Assembly: GCA_041397775.1 (NCBI GenBank)
Contig: JAWKWB010000009.1
Location: 62,001-126,000 of the forward strand
Origin: Ga0077555 sp041397775
GTDB taxonomy: Bacteria; Pseudomonadota; Alphaproteobacteria; Rhizobiales; Hyphomicrobiaceae
Reading direction: 5' to 3'
DNA: 64,000 nt
A program made the position numbers and the translations under genes. Below are positions 53,530 through 62,155 of this stretch, piece after piece. The notes below the pieces were generated by a model. That model was not told the DNA's origin. It ran no database searches and saw only the letters and a list, made by a program, of their open reading frames with translations. Numbering within the stretch: the stretch's first letter is position 1; each line of letters starts with the position of its first letter.

Positions 53530-54720
53530 ATGACGACGCAGCCCACCACACTGAAGCCGGGTCACTTCACGGTCCAGGCGACGGAGCAGATCGTCTTCGG
53601 GAGGCCCCTGGAGGAGGCGATCCCGGCGGAGGCCGACCGCTATGGGGCGCAGCGGATCTTCCTGACATCCACGCGATCGTTGTCGCGGCTCGAGAACGGG
53701 CCTCTGCAGCGCGCGCAGAAGGCCTTGGGCGACCGCCACGTCGGTACGTTCTCGACGATCTCGTCGCACAGCCCGCGCGAGGATGTGATCGCAGGGGCCA
53801 ACGCTGCGCGTGCAGCGGGCGCCGATGTGCTGGTTGCTGTCGGCGGTGGCTCCGTCATCGACGCCACCAAGGCGATGCTGCTCTGCCTCTGGCTCGGATT
53901 GGAGACCGTCGAGGCGATGGAGCCGTATCGTGCCGGCATCGACGGTTCGCAAAGTGCGCCGATCGCACCGCCCGCCGATCCGATCCGGATGATCGCCGTC
54001 TCGACGACGCTGTCGGCCTCCGAGTTCACGCGCAATGCCGGCGTGACGCTTTCGGCGACGAACACCAAGCAGTCCTTCAGTCACCGCCTGATGGCGCCGC
54101 GATCGATCATCCTCGATCCGGCGGCGACGTTCGATACGCCGGACTGGCTGCTCTATTGCACGGGCATCCGGGCCGTGGACCACGCCGTGGAGAGCTACTG
54201 CAACCCATTGGCCAATCCCGCGACGGAGGCCCTGTCGCTGCAAGGACTACGGCTCCTCAACCAGGCGCTGCCGCGGATCAAGGCCACCCCCAGCGATCCC
54301 CAGGCGCGGCTCCAAGCGCAATTCGGGATGTGGCAGGCGATTTCGGCGTCCGCATCCGGCATCGGGACGGGGGCCAGCCACGGTATCGGCTATGCGCTGG
54401 GTGCCACCTTCGGGGTGCCGCACGGGCACACGTCGTGCGTCATGCTGCCCGCGGTGCTGACCTGGAATGCCGCCGTCAACGGCGAGCGGCAGACGGCGCT
54501 TTCAGCGGCCATGGGGCAGCCCGGACAACCCGCGGGCGCCTGCGTGAAGGCGCTGATTGCGGGGCTCGATCAGCCGACATCGCTGCGGGACGTGGGGATC
54601 AAGCGGGATGCGCTCGATGAGATCGCGCGGCGTGCGCTGGCCTACAAGCCCGTGCAAGTGAACCCGCGCAAGATCTCCTCGGCGGCCGACGTGCGCGAGA
54701 TCCTCGAGCTGGCCTGGTGA
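53530..54720 (+). CDS. Iron-containing alcohol dehydrogenase / maleylacetate reductase type
   Basis: Encodes 396 aa from ATG 53530. The NAD-binding loop VAVGGGSVIDATKAM and the metal site residues are present: Asp and His in AVDHAVESYCN, His in GASHGIGYALG, and His in FGVPHGHTSCVML. The TTLSASEFTRNAG segment resembles maleylacetate reductases, so either activity is possible. Divergent from lysC; no other pathway genes beside it on this strand except the nuclease remnant. Confidence 0.88.
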   Translation: MTTQPTTLKPGHFTVQATEQIVFGRPLEEAIPAEADRYGAQRIFLTSTRSLSRLENGPLQRAQKALGDRHVGTFSTISSHSPREDVIAGANAARAAGADVLVAVGGGSVIDATKAMLLCLWLGLETVEAMEPYRAGIDGSQSAPIAPPADPIRMIAVSTTLSASEFTRNAGVTLSATNTKQSFSHRLMAPRSIILDPAATFDTPDWLLYCTGIRAVDHAVESYCNPLANPATEALSLQGLRLLNQALPRIKATPSDPQARLQAQFGMWQAISASASGIGTGASHGIGYALGATFGVPHGHTSCVMLPAVLTWNAAVNGERQTALSAAMGQPGQPAGACVKALIAGLDQPTSLRDVGIKRDALDEIARRALAYKPVQVNPRKISSAADVREILELAW

Positions 54721-54831
54721 CGGGACGCGAGCGGGGCGCCACGTTGCGGCGCGTCGCGACCGGGGCGCCGCAATTGCGCCCAAAGAGCCCGGAATGATCG
54801 CTGTGTCGTTGCGTGTCGGGAGTTGAGGCGT

Positions 54832-55244
54832 ATGGGCAGGATCGAGTTTCGCGATGAGATCGTCATTCAGGACGGTCATCCGCTGCGTGTGCTCGACGGC
54901 GATACCATCGACTATCGCGATGTGCGCTATCGGCTCGCGGGCTACGATTCCCCCGAGCGTCGCGGCGGCTCCTGCAGGAGCGTCGCATGGCGCAGATCGC
55001 CGCGTTCCGTCTGTCGTGGCTGTTGAAGCCGCACAATGTGCGCGTGTTGAAAGTTCTCGGCCGGCGCGACAAGTACGGGCGCGCGGTGGCCCAACTTCTG
55101 GTCAACGGCGAGGATGTCGCGGTGATCGCGGTGCGCGAGATGTGGGGACAGGCCTACACCAAGGGGCGTCGTGCGAGTTGGTCGTCGCCCGAGGTCGTCG
55201 CCGCCATGCTGGCGCGGCCGCCGATTTCGCCCGATACGGCCTGA
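54832..55244 (+). pseudogene. Staphylococcal-nuclease-like (thermonuclease) gene, frameshifted
   Basis: The first frame (from 54832) gives VLDGDTIDYRDVRYRLAGYDSPE, the SNase start with the substrate-site DGDT and the catalytic-type Asp. Its sequence continues in another frame from about 54965 (LLQERRMAQIAAFRLSWLLK, then GRRDKYGRAVAQLLVNGEDV, with GRAVAQL matching the second SNase motif), ending at 55244. The phase change equals one missing base near 54960-54968. It may be a damaged gene or a sequence error; the intact product would be a small secreted or cytoplasmic nuclease. No signal peptide is visible in the first frame. Confidence 0.7.
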
Positions 55245-55276
55245 ACGGCGCGCTATCGCAGCGGCAACCCTTGCCC

Positions 55277-55313
55277 CCAAAAGAAGTGAGGAGGCCCGCT
55301 ACCGGACCTCCTC
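55277..55313 (-). terminator. Terminator of the outer-membrane protein gene
   Basis: On the minus strand GAGGAGG and CCTCCTC form a 7-bp stem around a 12-base loop (with an inner CC/GG pair), then ACTTCTTTTGG. It starts 27 bases past the stop at 55340. Confidence 0.65.
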
Positions 55314-55339
55314 TTGCGCATGGGGACCTTTGCGCGAAC

Positions 55340-56181
55340 TCAGTAGGTGATCTTGGCTGTGGCCACGAAGCGCTCGTCGCACTGGAAGGTCTGGCCGGAG
55401 CAGAAACCGCCGGTGTTGCTGATATTCGTGTCCCAGTAGCGGAAGTCGATCGAAAAGCGATCGTGGAAGCCGGGTTCAGGCCGGCATTCCAGTACAGGTA
55501 ATCGTCCGAACCGTTGCCGACGAGTGTCGCGTAGCGTGCGTCGTCGCCCGTCTGATAGCCGACGAGGGCGCTGAAGGTCGGCGTCACCGTGTGCATCTTC
55601 GGCAGGACCTGTGCGATCGAGCCTTCGACCGTCCAGACCGCGCCGGCCTTGTTGGTGTACTCGGGCGAGTAGAAGACGGTCATGCCGAGCGTGCCGTCCT
55701 TCCAGGCCTCGGCGCTGACGCCACCCTTGAGTTCTACGTAATCGAGTTCGAGAACGCCGGCGCTGTTGTCGTCGCGCGCGCCCGGATAGGTGTAGTAGAT
55801 GACGCCGAAATCGAAGGTGAACTTGCCGAAGACCGGCTTGATGCCGGCATAGTAGTCGACCTCGGCGCGGGCGATCGAGCGACCGGCAGCGGCGGCATCG
55901 TCACCGAAATCGACGTTCGATCCCCAGATGCCGGCGTAGAACAGCTTGTAGGTCAGGTCGATGCCGACCTGCACGGCGGGCCGCTCGGCGGTCTGGGAAA
56001 AGCCGCGGAAAATGTAATCGCTGGTCACGGCTGCATTGCCGCTGATCTGCAGATCGCGCTTGGGCGCTTCCTCCGGGGCATCCTTGATGCTGCCGCCGGC
56101 CTGTGCCACGGCGCTGCCGGCCAACACCCCCGCCGCCGTGAACGCCGCGATGGCCGCGGTCTTGAACGTCATCCTGCTCAT
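55340..56181 (-). pseudogene. Exported TorF-type outer-membrane protein, frameshifted near the end
   Basis: Signal peptide (MSRMTFKTAAIAAFTAAGVL, cut near AQA) then a beta-barrel-like sequence starting LQISGNAAVTSDYIFRGFSQ, the start of the TorF family (about 230-280 aa proteins). In the running frame the C-terminus is lost after YLYWNAGLNP. In the next frame it continues as FHDRFSIDFRYWDTNISNTG and ends VATAKITY with a TGA at 55340, so one base is missing near 55470 (likely GG for GGG). The ending in Tyr fits an outer-membrane barrel. A sequence error is plausible because everything else is intact. Confidence 0.82.
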
Positions 56182-56484
56182 GAATGTCCCTGAATTCTTG
56201 TCGACCCACGATCGATTCATCGTGCCTTTAATTTCGAGGGGTCGCGGGTGTAACGGCAATGTCAATTTTTCAGCAAATGATGCTTGTAGAACATAGTGTT
56301 GCGAGGTCGTGACACTGGAGACGGAATGCACAAAAATCAATCCGTGGATGACTATTTTTTCAGCAAATATGTCGGTCATTACAATGGAATAGGGTGTGCT
56401 GAATAAATTTGAAAATTCGTCCGTCGGCTGCAGGCCGCCACGCAACGAGGTCGTGACGGCCTTTCAGGCAACATTGCCGGCCGA
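56182..56484. promoter_or_regulatory. AT-rich upstream region of the outer-membrane protein gene
   Basis: About 300 bases, markedly richer in A/T than the surroundings. It carries two copies of TTTTTCAGCAAAT (56266-56278 and 56356-56368, 90 bases apart). They are candidates for regulator binding at the promoter of the outer-membrane gene. No gene was recognised here. Confidence 0.45.
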
Positions 56485-57077
56485 TCAGCCTCCGACGAGC
56501 CGCTTCAGCTTTGCCAATTGCGTTTCCGGAGGCTCCTGGAAGCTCATCGTTCCCGTCAGCCGCCCGCGCGCGTCCATCAGGTACACGGTTGCCGTGTGGT
56601 TGATGGTGTAGCTGCTCGAGGTCGGCACCTTCTCGAAGTAGACGCGAAACGCTTTGGTGATGGCGGCGATCTGCTGGGCATCTCCCGTGAGCCCGATGAT
56701 GCGGGGATCGAAGCTCGCCAGATAGTCCTTCAGGTGCTTGGGGGTATCGCGCTCGTAGTCGACCGAGACGAACAGAAAGTTCAGCTTGTCGGCATTCGTC
56801 CCAGGGCCTTGAGGTGTTGGGAGACCTCGAGCAGCGTGGTCGGGCATACGTCGGGGCACTGGGTGAAGCCGAAGAATATGGCGAAGGGCTTGCCCGCGAG
56901 CTGCTTGCTGTCGAAGGGCTTGCCCTCGTGGGACGTCAGCGTGAACGGACCGCCGATCGCGGCGACGCCAATGAGTTTGTCGCGCGAGGGAAGCTTCAAG
57001 CCGCCGCTTGCGAAAAGTGCGGCGATGACGGCGATCAGCGCGGCGGCGGCTAGCAGGTAGATTCGCGACCTCGTCAT
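56485..57077 (-). pseudogene. SCO1/SenC family copper chaperone, frameshifted
   Basis: First part (57077 to about 56800): membrane anchor (IYLLAAAALIAVIAALFASGGL) and thioredoxin fold with the copper motif in FGFTQCPDVCPTTLLEVSQ. Second part (about 56795-56485, next frame): LNFLFVSVDYERDTPKHLKD and the metal His in TINHTATVYLMDARG, ending LKRLVGG. One base is missing near 56795-56802. Intact, it would deliver copper to the CuA site of cytochrome oxidase in the periplasm. It follows the PCuAC gene on the same strand, a usual pairing. Confidence 0.85.
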
Positions 57078-57205
57078 GGTCGAAGCGCCTCATTGCTTGG
57101 AGCGTTCGCCGGGCCGAAATCCGGCCCGGGCGCTCTCGTGGATATCGATGCGGCCACCCATGGCCCGGGGGCGAGCTTGGGGTGGCCGCGCCTTGGTCGC
57201 CGAAC

Positions 57206-57715
57206 TCAGTGATGACTGCCCTTGCCCGCACCGGGCATGGCGTGGCCGCCGTCACCGGGCGCACGGGTGCCGAAAGGCTCCACAGTGTACTCGATGTCGA
57301 TCTTGCCGGCCTTCTCGAAGACCAGGCTGCCCTTGAGGGGGGCTCCCTGCTTGATGGGCTCCTTGAGGTCGATGAACATGATGTGGAAGGAGCCCGGCTT
57401 CAGGGTGACGGTGGCGCCCGGTCGAATGACGAGGCCGGGCTTGAGTTCGCGCATCTTCATGATGCCTGCGTCCATGGACATCTCATGGACCTCGATCTTC
57501 TGCGAAACGAGCGCACTGCCCCCGATCAGGGTGTCGGGCTCGGTGCCGGCGTTGGTGATGGTCATGAAGCCGCCTGCCACCCTGGAGGCGGGTGGCGTGA
57601 CACGGGTCCAGACCTGAGAGATCTGGAGCTTTCCGACCGTGTAGTCTTTCGCGATCGCAGGCATGGCGACAAACAGTGCGGCGACCGCCGCCATGCGAAT
57701 GGCAGAGCGTTTCAT
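57206..57715 (-). CDS. Periplasmic copper chaperone PCu(A)C
   Basis: Encodes 169 aa from ATG 57715. Signal peptide (MKRSAIRMAAVAALFVAMPAIA), then the cupredoxin-like PCuAC domain with the H(M)x10M-type copper site: EVHEMSMDAGIMKMREL, and GSFHIMFIDLK. The C-terminal GHAMPGAGKGSHH is His/Met-rich and may add a Cu(II) site. It works with SCO1 to load copper into cytochrome oxidase. SCO1 is 128 bases downstream on the same strand. Confidence 0.92.
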   Translation of the reverse strand: MKRSAIRMAAVAALFVAMPAIAKDYTVGKLQISQVWTRVTPPASRVAGGFMTITNAGTEPDTLIGGSALVSQKIEVHEMSMDAGIMKMRELKPGLVIRPGATVTLKPGSFHIMFIDLKEPIKQGAPLKGSLVFEKAGKIDIEYTVEPFGTRAPGDGGHAMPGAGKGSHH

Positions 57716-57846
57716 GGTTTCGTCCTGGGTTGGCAACATTGTCATCGGGCCCGCGCCAGCAGGCCATGCACGTCATGGGAACGCCAGATGCGCGACACGA
57801 GACGCGCGGCCGCCATCAAGAATGGAGAGCGACCGTTGGCTGGCGT

Positions 57847-58260
57847 TCAGAGAGTGGCGATGGCGGGTGGGGCGCGGCTTTGCGCGCCGCCGCTGCGCAA
57901 GAGCAAGGCGGGGCTGTCGGTCACCTGGGGCGCCAATGCAACCACGGCCGCGGGCGTCAGGACCTCGATCGCATGACTCTCGGTGGTGGCGACTGCGTGC
58001 GCCGCTACGATGCCGCAGGCGTCGCAATGTCCAGGCGGACGCGGTTCGTCAGGTGCTGGCGGGGCGCCCTCGTTGCTCGGCACCGTCGTGACGGTGCCGT
58101 GAGCGGTACAAAGGACGAGCTGCGACAGCAGGTTGTCGGCATCGCTCTGGAATGCCGCCGTTCCAGGTGCCGCGCACATCGATGCGATCGCCGTCTTGAT
58201 GAACAAGACGACGGCAAGGGCAAGTGCCATCCCGAAGCGATGTCGGCGCAGGCGCAGCAT
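57847..58260 (-). CDS. Small exported Cys/His protein (DUF2946-like)
   Basis: Encodes 137 aa from ATG 58260 (a GTG at 58320 would add 20). N-terminal hydrophobic signal (FGMALALAVVLFIKTAIAS) followed by SMCAAPGT, and later PPGHCDACGIVAAHAV, a CxxC with nearby His residues as in DUF2946-type proteins that accompany copper genes. It precedes PCuAC and SCO1 on the same strand, so it may be part of the copper-delivery operon. Family call is tentative. Confidence 0.6.
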   Translation of the reverse strand: MLRLRRHRFGMALALAVVLFIKTAIASMCAAPGTAAFQSDADNLLSQLVLCTAHGTVTTVPSNEGAPPAPDEPRPPGHCDACGIVAAHAVATTESHAIEVLTPAAVVALAPQVTDSPALLLRSGGAQSRAPPAIATL

Positions 58261-58341
58261 GGCCGGATACTGGGATGTCACGGGCCGTAATACAACGGGC
58301 CGCATGTCGCACGAGGCCACGTGGATTGCGAAAACGGCCGT

Positions 58342-60669
58342 TCAGGCCGCTTCTTCGACCGCGGGTTGCCCTGGGGAACCGGGTGCACCGGAGGCTTTCG
58401 ATGTCGCAAGGCATGCCCGCAGCGCTGCAATGACGTCGACCGACTGTTGGGCGCACTGCGCGACGAGGTCGTAGGCGTCCGGATCGACAGTGTCGGCGGT
58501 GCGTTCGTAGGTCAGATGCTCGATATCGCTGCAGAGCTCGGAAAGCCGCGTGGCCCCCAGACTGGCCGAACTCGATTTCAGTGAATGTGCCGACGAGGCA
58601 ATGGCCGGCACGTTGCGATCGGATGCCGCCTGCAGCATGCGGTCGATCTGGAGCGGCAGCTCTTCGGCGAAGATGTCGACGAGTTGCTCCAGGAATTCCG
58701 TCGATCCCTGGCAGAACTGGTCGAGCGCGCGTTCGTCGATGATGCCCTTGCCATCGGCTGGCAAGGTTGCAACCCTGCCCTGGACCCGAGCCGGGGCAGT
58801 CGCTGCGCCCTCGTCCTCGCTGCCGGGGGCGAACCATCGCGCAAGGCTCGCCTGCAGGCGTTCGGGTGTGAACGGCTTCTGTAACACCTCGTCGAACCCG
58901 GCTTCGATGCAGGCCTTGTGATCCTCGTCGTAGGTGCTTGCCGTCACGGCGAGGATGGGAACGCGACGCGGCGCGGGCTGCTGTTGCTCATAGGCGCGAA
59001 TGAGCCGGACGGCCGTGATGCCGTCCATTTCCGGCATGCGGCAATCCATGAGGACGACATCGAACGACTGGCGGGTGAAGGTCTCGATCGCGTCGCGGCC
59101 ATTGCGGGCCTCTACGATCGTGCAGCGGTAGGGCAAGACCTCCAGGAGCCCGCGGGCGACCTCGAGGTTGACGGCGTTGTCGTCGACCAGGAGGACTTCG
59201 AGGGGGCGGCGATCAGCGGGGAGGGTATCGTCCCGATCGAGCGTTCGAAGGTGCGTCGTGCCAGCATTGCGCTCGATCTCGCGGATGTCATCGGCGCTGG
59301 CGTGCGTCATGTTCATCGTGACGGTGGTGCACGTGCCGACGTCGAGCGTGCTTTCGAGGACGATGTCGCCGCCCATGGCCCGCGCGATCTGTCGCGAGAT
59401 GTAGAGGCCGAGCCCTGTGCCGCCGAAGCGCCGGGTGATCGAGACATCGGCCTGCTCGAACGGCTGGAACAGGCGGCTCTGGGCTTCCGGGGCGATACCG
59501 ATGCCGGTATCGCGGACGACGAGCTGGATCTGGCATGCCTGCCCGGAGATATCGGTGGCGGAGGCCGTTACCGTCACGCTTCCAGACTGTGTGAACTTGA
59601 CCGCGTTGTTGACGAGATTGTTGCAGATCTGGCGGACCCGCGTCTCGTCGCCGACCAGACAGGCGGGGACGCCCTCATCGAAGGACAGTCGGATCGGAAC
59701 GCCTTTGCGGTCGGCATCGACACTGGCCAGCCGGGCAACGTCGGCAAGGCAACTCTTGAAATCGAACGGTGCGGCGGTGAGCCTGAAATTCCTGGTCTCG
59801 AACTTCGAGAAGTCGAGATTGTCGTTGATGATGGACAGCAGGCTGCCGGCCGAGCGCTCGATCGTGTTCACGAGACCGCTTTGGCGTTCGTCGAGGTCGG
59901 TGCGCATCAGCAACCGGGTCAAGCCGAGGACGCCGTTCATCGGTGTGCGGATCTCGTGGCTCATGTTCGCCATGAACAGGGTCTTGGCGCGGCTCGTGTC
60001 CTCGGCTTTCGCCAGTGCCGATCGCAGCGCATCGACCAATTGCTGTTTCTCGTGCCGGAGCGACAGCGACGTCACGGTCACGGCGCTGAACCGGCGGGCG
60101 CTGACCAGCAGGATGATCTGTCCGAAGGCGAAGACCAGCCCCATGCCGATCTGCAACTCGCCGCCCTCCGCCAGCAGGCGGATCGAATAGGGCAGGAGGC
60201 CGGGCAGGAGATAGAGCGTGTAGACACGCAAATGCATGCCAAGGGTGCTCACCGCACCGGCTGCCATGCTCGCAAGGATGAAGCCGAGAAACACCTGATG
60301 CGGCAGGCTGCCCAGCGGGAACAGAAAAATGCTGGCGGCGCCCCACGTCAGACCGGAGATGAAGGCGCCGATGAGGAACCGGTCCTCCCAGGCGCGCACG
60401 TTGTCCAGACCGACGTCGGCGGCGTTGAAGCGCAGGCAAAGCCAGTGCCGCGCGGCGCTGACCGCCACCATCGAGCAGAGCCATGCGATGATATGCGCCT
60501 GCGGTACGTGGCCGACCAGCGCATAGGCGAGGGCCGCCGCAATCACGACCGTGCCGAGAAGCCCGAGCGGCAAATTCAAATAGAGCAATCTCGTCAAGCC
60601 GAGCGCGATCTGCTTGTCCGGCGCGCTTTGCTCACCCTGGGTCCGCGCAGCCTCGTGTCTCGCCAGCAT
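58342..60669 (-). CDS. Hybrid sensor histidine kinase with receiver and Hpt domains
   Basis: Encodes 775 aa from ATG 60669. About six membrane helices form the N-terminal sensor (up to residue 210; YLNLPLGLLGTVVIAAALAYAL onward). Then HisKA with the phospho-His in FMANMSHEIRTPMNGVLGL, HATPase (RQICNNLVNNAVKFTQSG; DTGIGIAPEAQSRLFQPFEQ), a receiver (LLVDDNAVNLEVARG; Asp in VVLMDCRMPEMDGI) and a C-terminal Hpt with the His in IASSAHSLKSSSASLGA. A complete phosphorelay in one protein; the target is not encoded nearby. The Hpt end is close to the copper-type gene, which starts 82 bases downstream. Confidence 0.92.
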   Translation of the reverse strand: MLARHEAARTQGEQSAPDKQIALGLTRLLYLNLPLGLLGTVVIAAALAYALVGHVPQAHIIAWLCSMVAVSAARHWLCLRFNAADVGLDNVRAWEDRFLIGAFISGLTWGAASIFLFPLGSLPHQVFLGFILASMAAGAVSTLGMHLRVYTLYLLPGLLPYSIRLLAEGGELQIGMGLVFAFGQIILLVSARRFSAVTVTSLSLRHEKQQLVDALRSALAKAEDTSRAKTLFMANMSHEIRTPMNGVLGLTRLLMRTDLDERQSGLVNTIERSAGSLLSIINDNLDFSKFETRNFRLTAAPFDFKSCLADVARLASVDADRKGVPIRLSFDEGVPACLVGDETRVRQICNNLVNNAVKFTQSGSVTVTASATDISGQACQIQLVVRDTGIGIAPEAQSRLFQPFEQADVSITRRFGGTGLGLYISRQIARAMGGDIVLESTLDVGTCTTVTMNMTHASADDIREIERNAGTTHLRTLDRDDTLPADRRPLEVLLVDDNAVNLEVARGLLEVLPYRCTIVEARNGRDAIETFTRQSFDVVLMDCRMPEMDGITAVRLIRAYEQQQPAPRRVPILAVTASTYDEDHKACIEAGFDEVLQKPFTPERLQASLARWFAPGSEDEGAATAPARVQGRVATLPADGKGIIDERALDQFCQGSTEFLEQLVDIFAEELPLQIDRMLQAASDRNVPAIASSAHSLKSSSASLGATRLSELCSDIEHLTYERTADTVDPDAYDLVAQCAQQSVDVIAALRACLATSKASGAPGSPGQPAVEEAA

Positions 60670-60882
60670 CACACCCCGCCTGCGGCTTCGCGTGACGGAC
60701 GATGCGACGCCCCCTCCGCTCACCGGGCCACGATACGGCAGAGTGGTGAGAAAGATGTGAACAGAGCATATCGACAGCTGTGAAAATCGACGTACCCGGC
60801 CTGGACCGGACAATGGGCCCGGCCCACGCGGCGGTCGTTCTTCGCGGCTGAGCGGGCTGGGCTCGCTCCGCCAGCAATGGCT

Positions 60883-62034
60883 TCAGATGGCGACTGCCGC
60901 CTTCAGCGTCGCGACGAACCGCTCGACATCCTCCTCGTCGTTATAGACGTGCGGGCTGATGCGGATGCGGCCGAGGCGTGGGGCGACATAGACCTGGGCG
61001 GCGGCCAGTCGCTCGATCAATCCCGGCGGCATGCCACTTTCGAAGCCGATGCAGAGGACGTGCGGCGCGCGCACCCTGGTGTCGGGAATGACGATGCCGC
61101 TGCCCGCCAGCCCCTTGGCGATCAGGCCGGTGAGCATGGCCAGGCGCGCCTCGATGGCCGGCTGCCCCCACTCCAGGATGGTCTCGATGCCGATTGCGGC
61201 CATCTCCATGGAGATGAAGTGATCGCGCTCGCCCATGTCGTAGCGGCGGGCGTCGGGCAGATAGCGCAGGTCGGAGAAGTAGGGTGACACCTCCGCCTTC
61301 ACCCCGCGCCGCCCGAGCGAGGTCTGCTCCAGCGGCACGCCGTCCTGATGCCGCTTGGCGACGTAGATGAAGGCGCGGCCATAGGGACCGAGCAGCCATT
61401 TGTAGGTGGGGAAGATCACGAAATCAGGGTCCAAAGCCTTGACGTCGAGCGCCATGATGCCGGCGTGATGGGTGGCATCGATCAGCAGCATGGAGCCTTG
61501 CCGCTTGGCCGCGGCGGACACCTTCGCCAGATCGACGGCGCCGCCGTCCGACCAGTGCACCGAGGAGATCGAGATCATCGCCAATGGCGCCGCGTCGCGG
61601 CGCTCGATCGCGGCCAGAACGGCTGCGGTCCAGTCGCCGTCGGCGGGCCGCTTCACCGTCTCGACCGAGAAGCCCTGGCGAGGTGCACGCTCCACCCATT
61701 CCAGCACGGGCGAGGAATGGTCATCCTCGATGGTGAGGACGCGGGAGCCGGCGGGAATGGTGACATTCTTGGCGGCTGTCGCGACGCCATAGGCGACCGA
61801 CGAGATCAGCCCGATATCGCCCGGTTCGGCGTTGACGAGGCGGGCTGCGGCAGCGCGGGCCCGTTCGTTGACGTCGGTGATGATCGTCGCCGGCAGCTTC
61901 CAGGGCTGGCCCTTGCGCCCGACGGCTGCCCGGGCCGCTTCCTGCTCCTTGATCGGCAGCGGGCTCCAGGCGGCGGCATTGAGGTAGCAGACGTCGCGGG
62001 GGATATCGAAGAGCGCGCGTTGCGATGCTAGCAT
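60883..62034 (-). CDS. Class V aminotransferase family protein
   Basis: Encodes 383 aa, PLP-dependent fold type I. It begins MLASQRALFDIPRDVCYLNA; the PLP Lys is in FPTYKWLLGPYGRAF, the Asp in LLIDATHHAGIM, and the phosphate-binding part around SSVAYGVATAAKN. The family includes cysteine desulfurases, kynureninase-like and isopenicillin-epimerase-like enzymes; this one looks like the last group. Divergent from a ThDP enzyme gene with 121 bases between. Confidence 0.88.
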   Translation of the reverse strand: MLASQRALFDIPRDVCYLNAAAWSPLPIKEQEAARAAVGRKGQPWKLPATIITDVNERARAAAARLVNAEPGDIGLISSVAYGVATAAKNVTIPAGSRVLTIEDDHSSPVLEWVERAPRQGFSVETVKRPADGDWTAAVLAAIERRDAAPLAMISISSVHWSDGGAVDLAKVSAAAKRQGSMLLIDATHHAGIMALDVKALDPDFVIFPTYKWLLGPYGRAFIYVAKRHQDGVPLEQTSLGRRGVKAEVSPYFSDLRYLPDARRYDMGERDHFISMEMAAIGIETILEWGQPAIEARLAMLTGLIAKGLAGSGIVIPDTRVRAPHVLCIGFESGMPPGLIERLAAAQVYVAPRLGRIRISPHVYNDEEDVERFVATLKAAVAI

Positions 62035-62155
62035 GGGGTCACTCCAGCCCGATCGGCTTCCTGGGGTGCGACCCTTCTCGCAAGGCTCGCATCGGCTTCA
62101 ATCCGGGGGCATCATGCCGGGCAAATCAACGCTTCACCAGGGGGAAACACACAGC

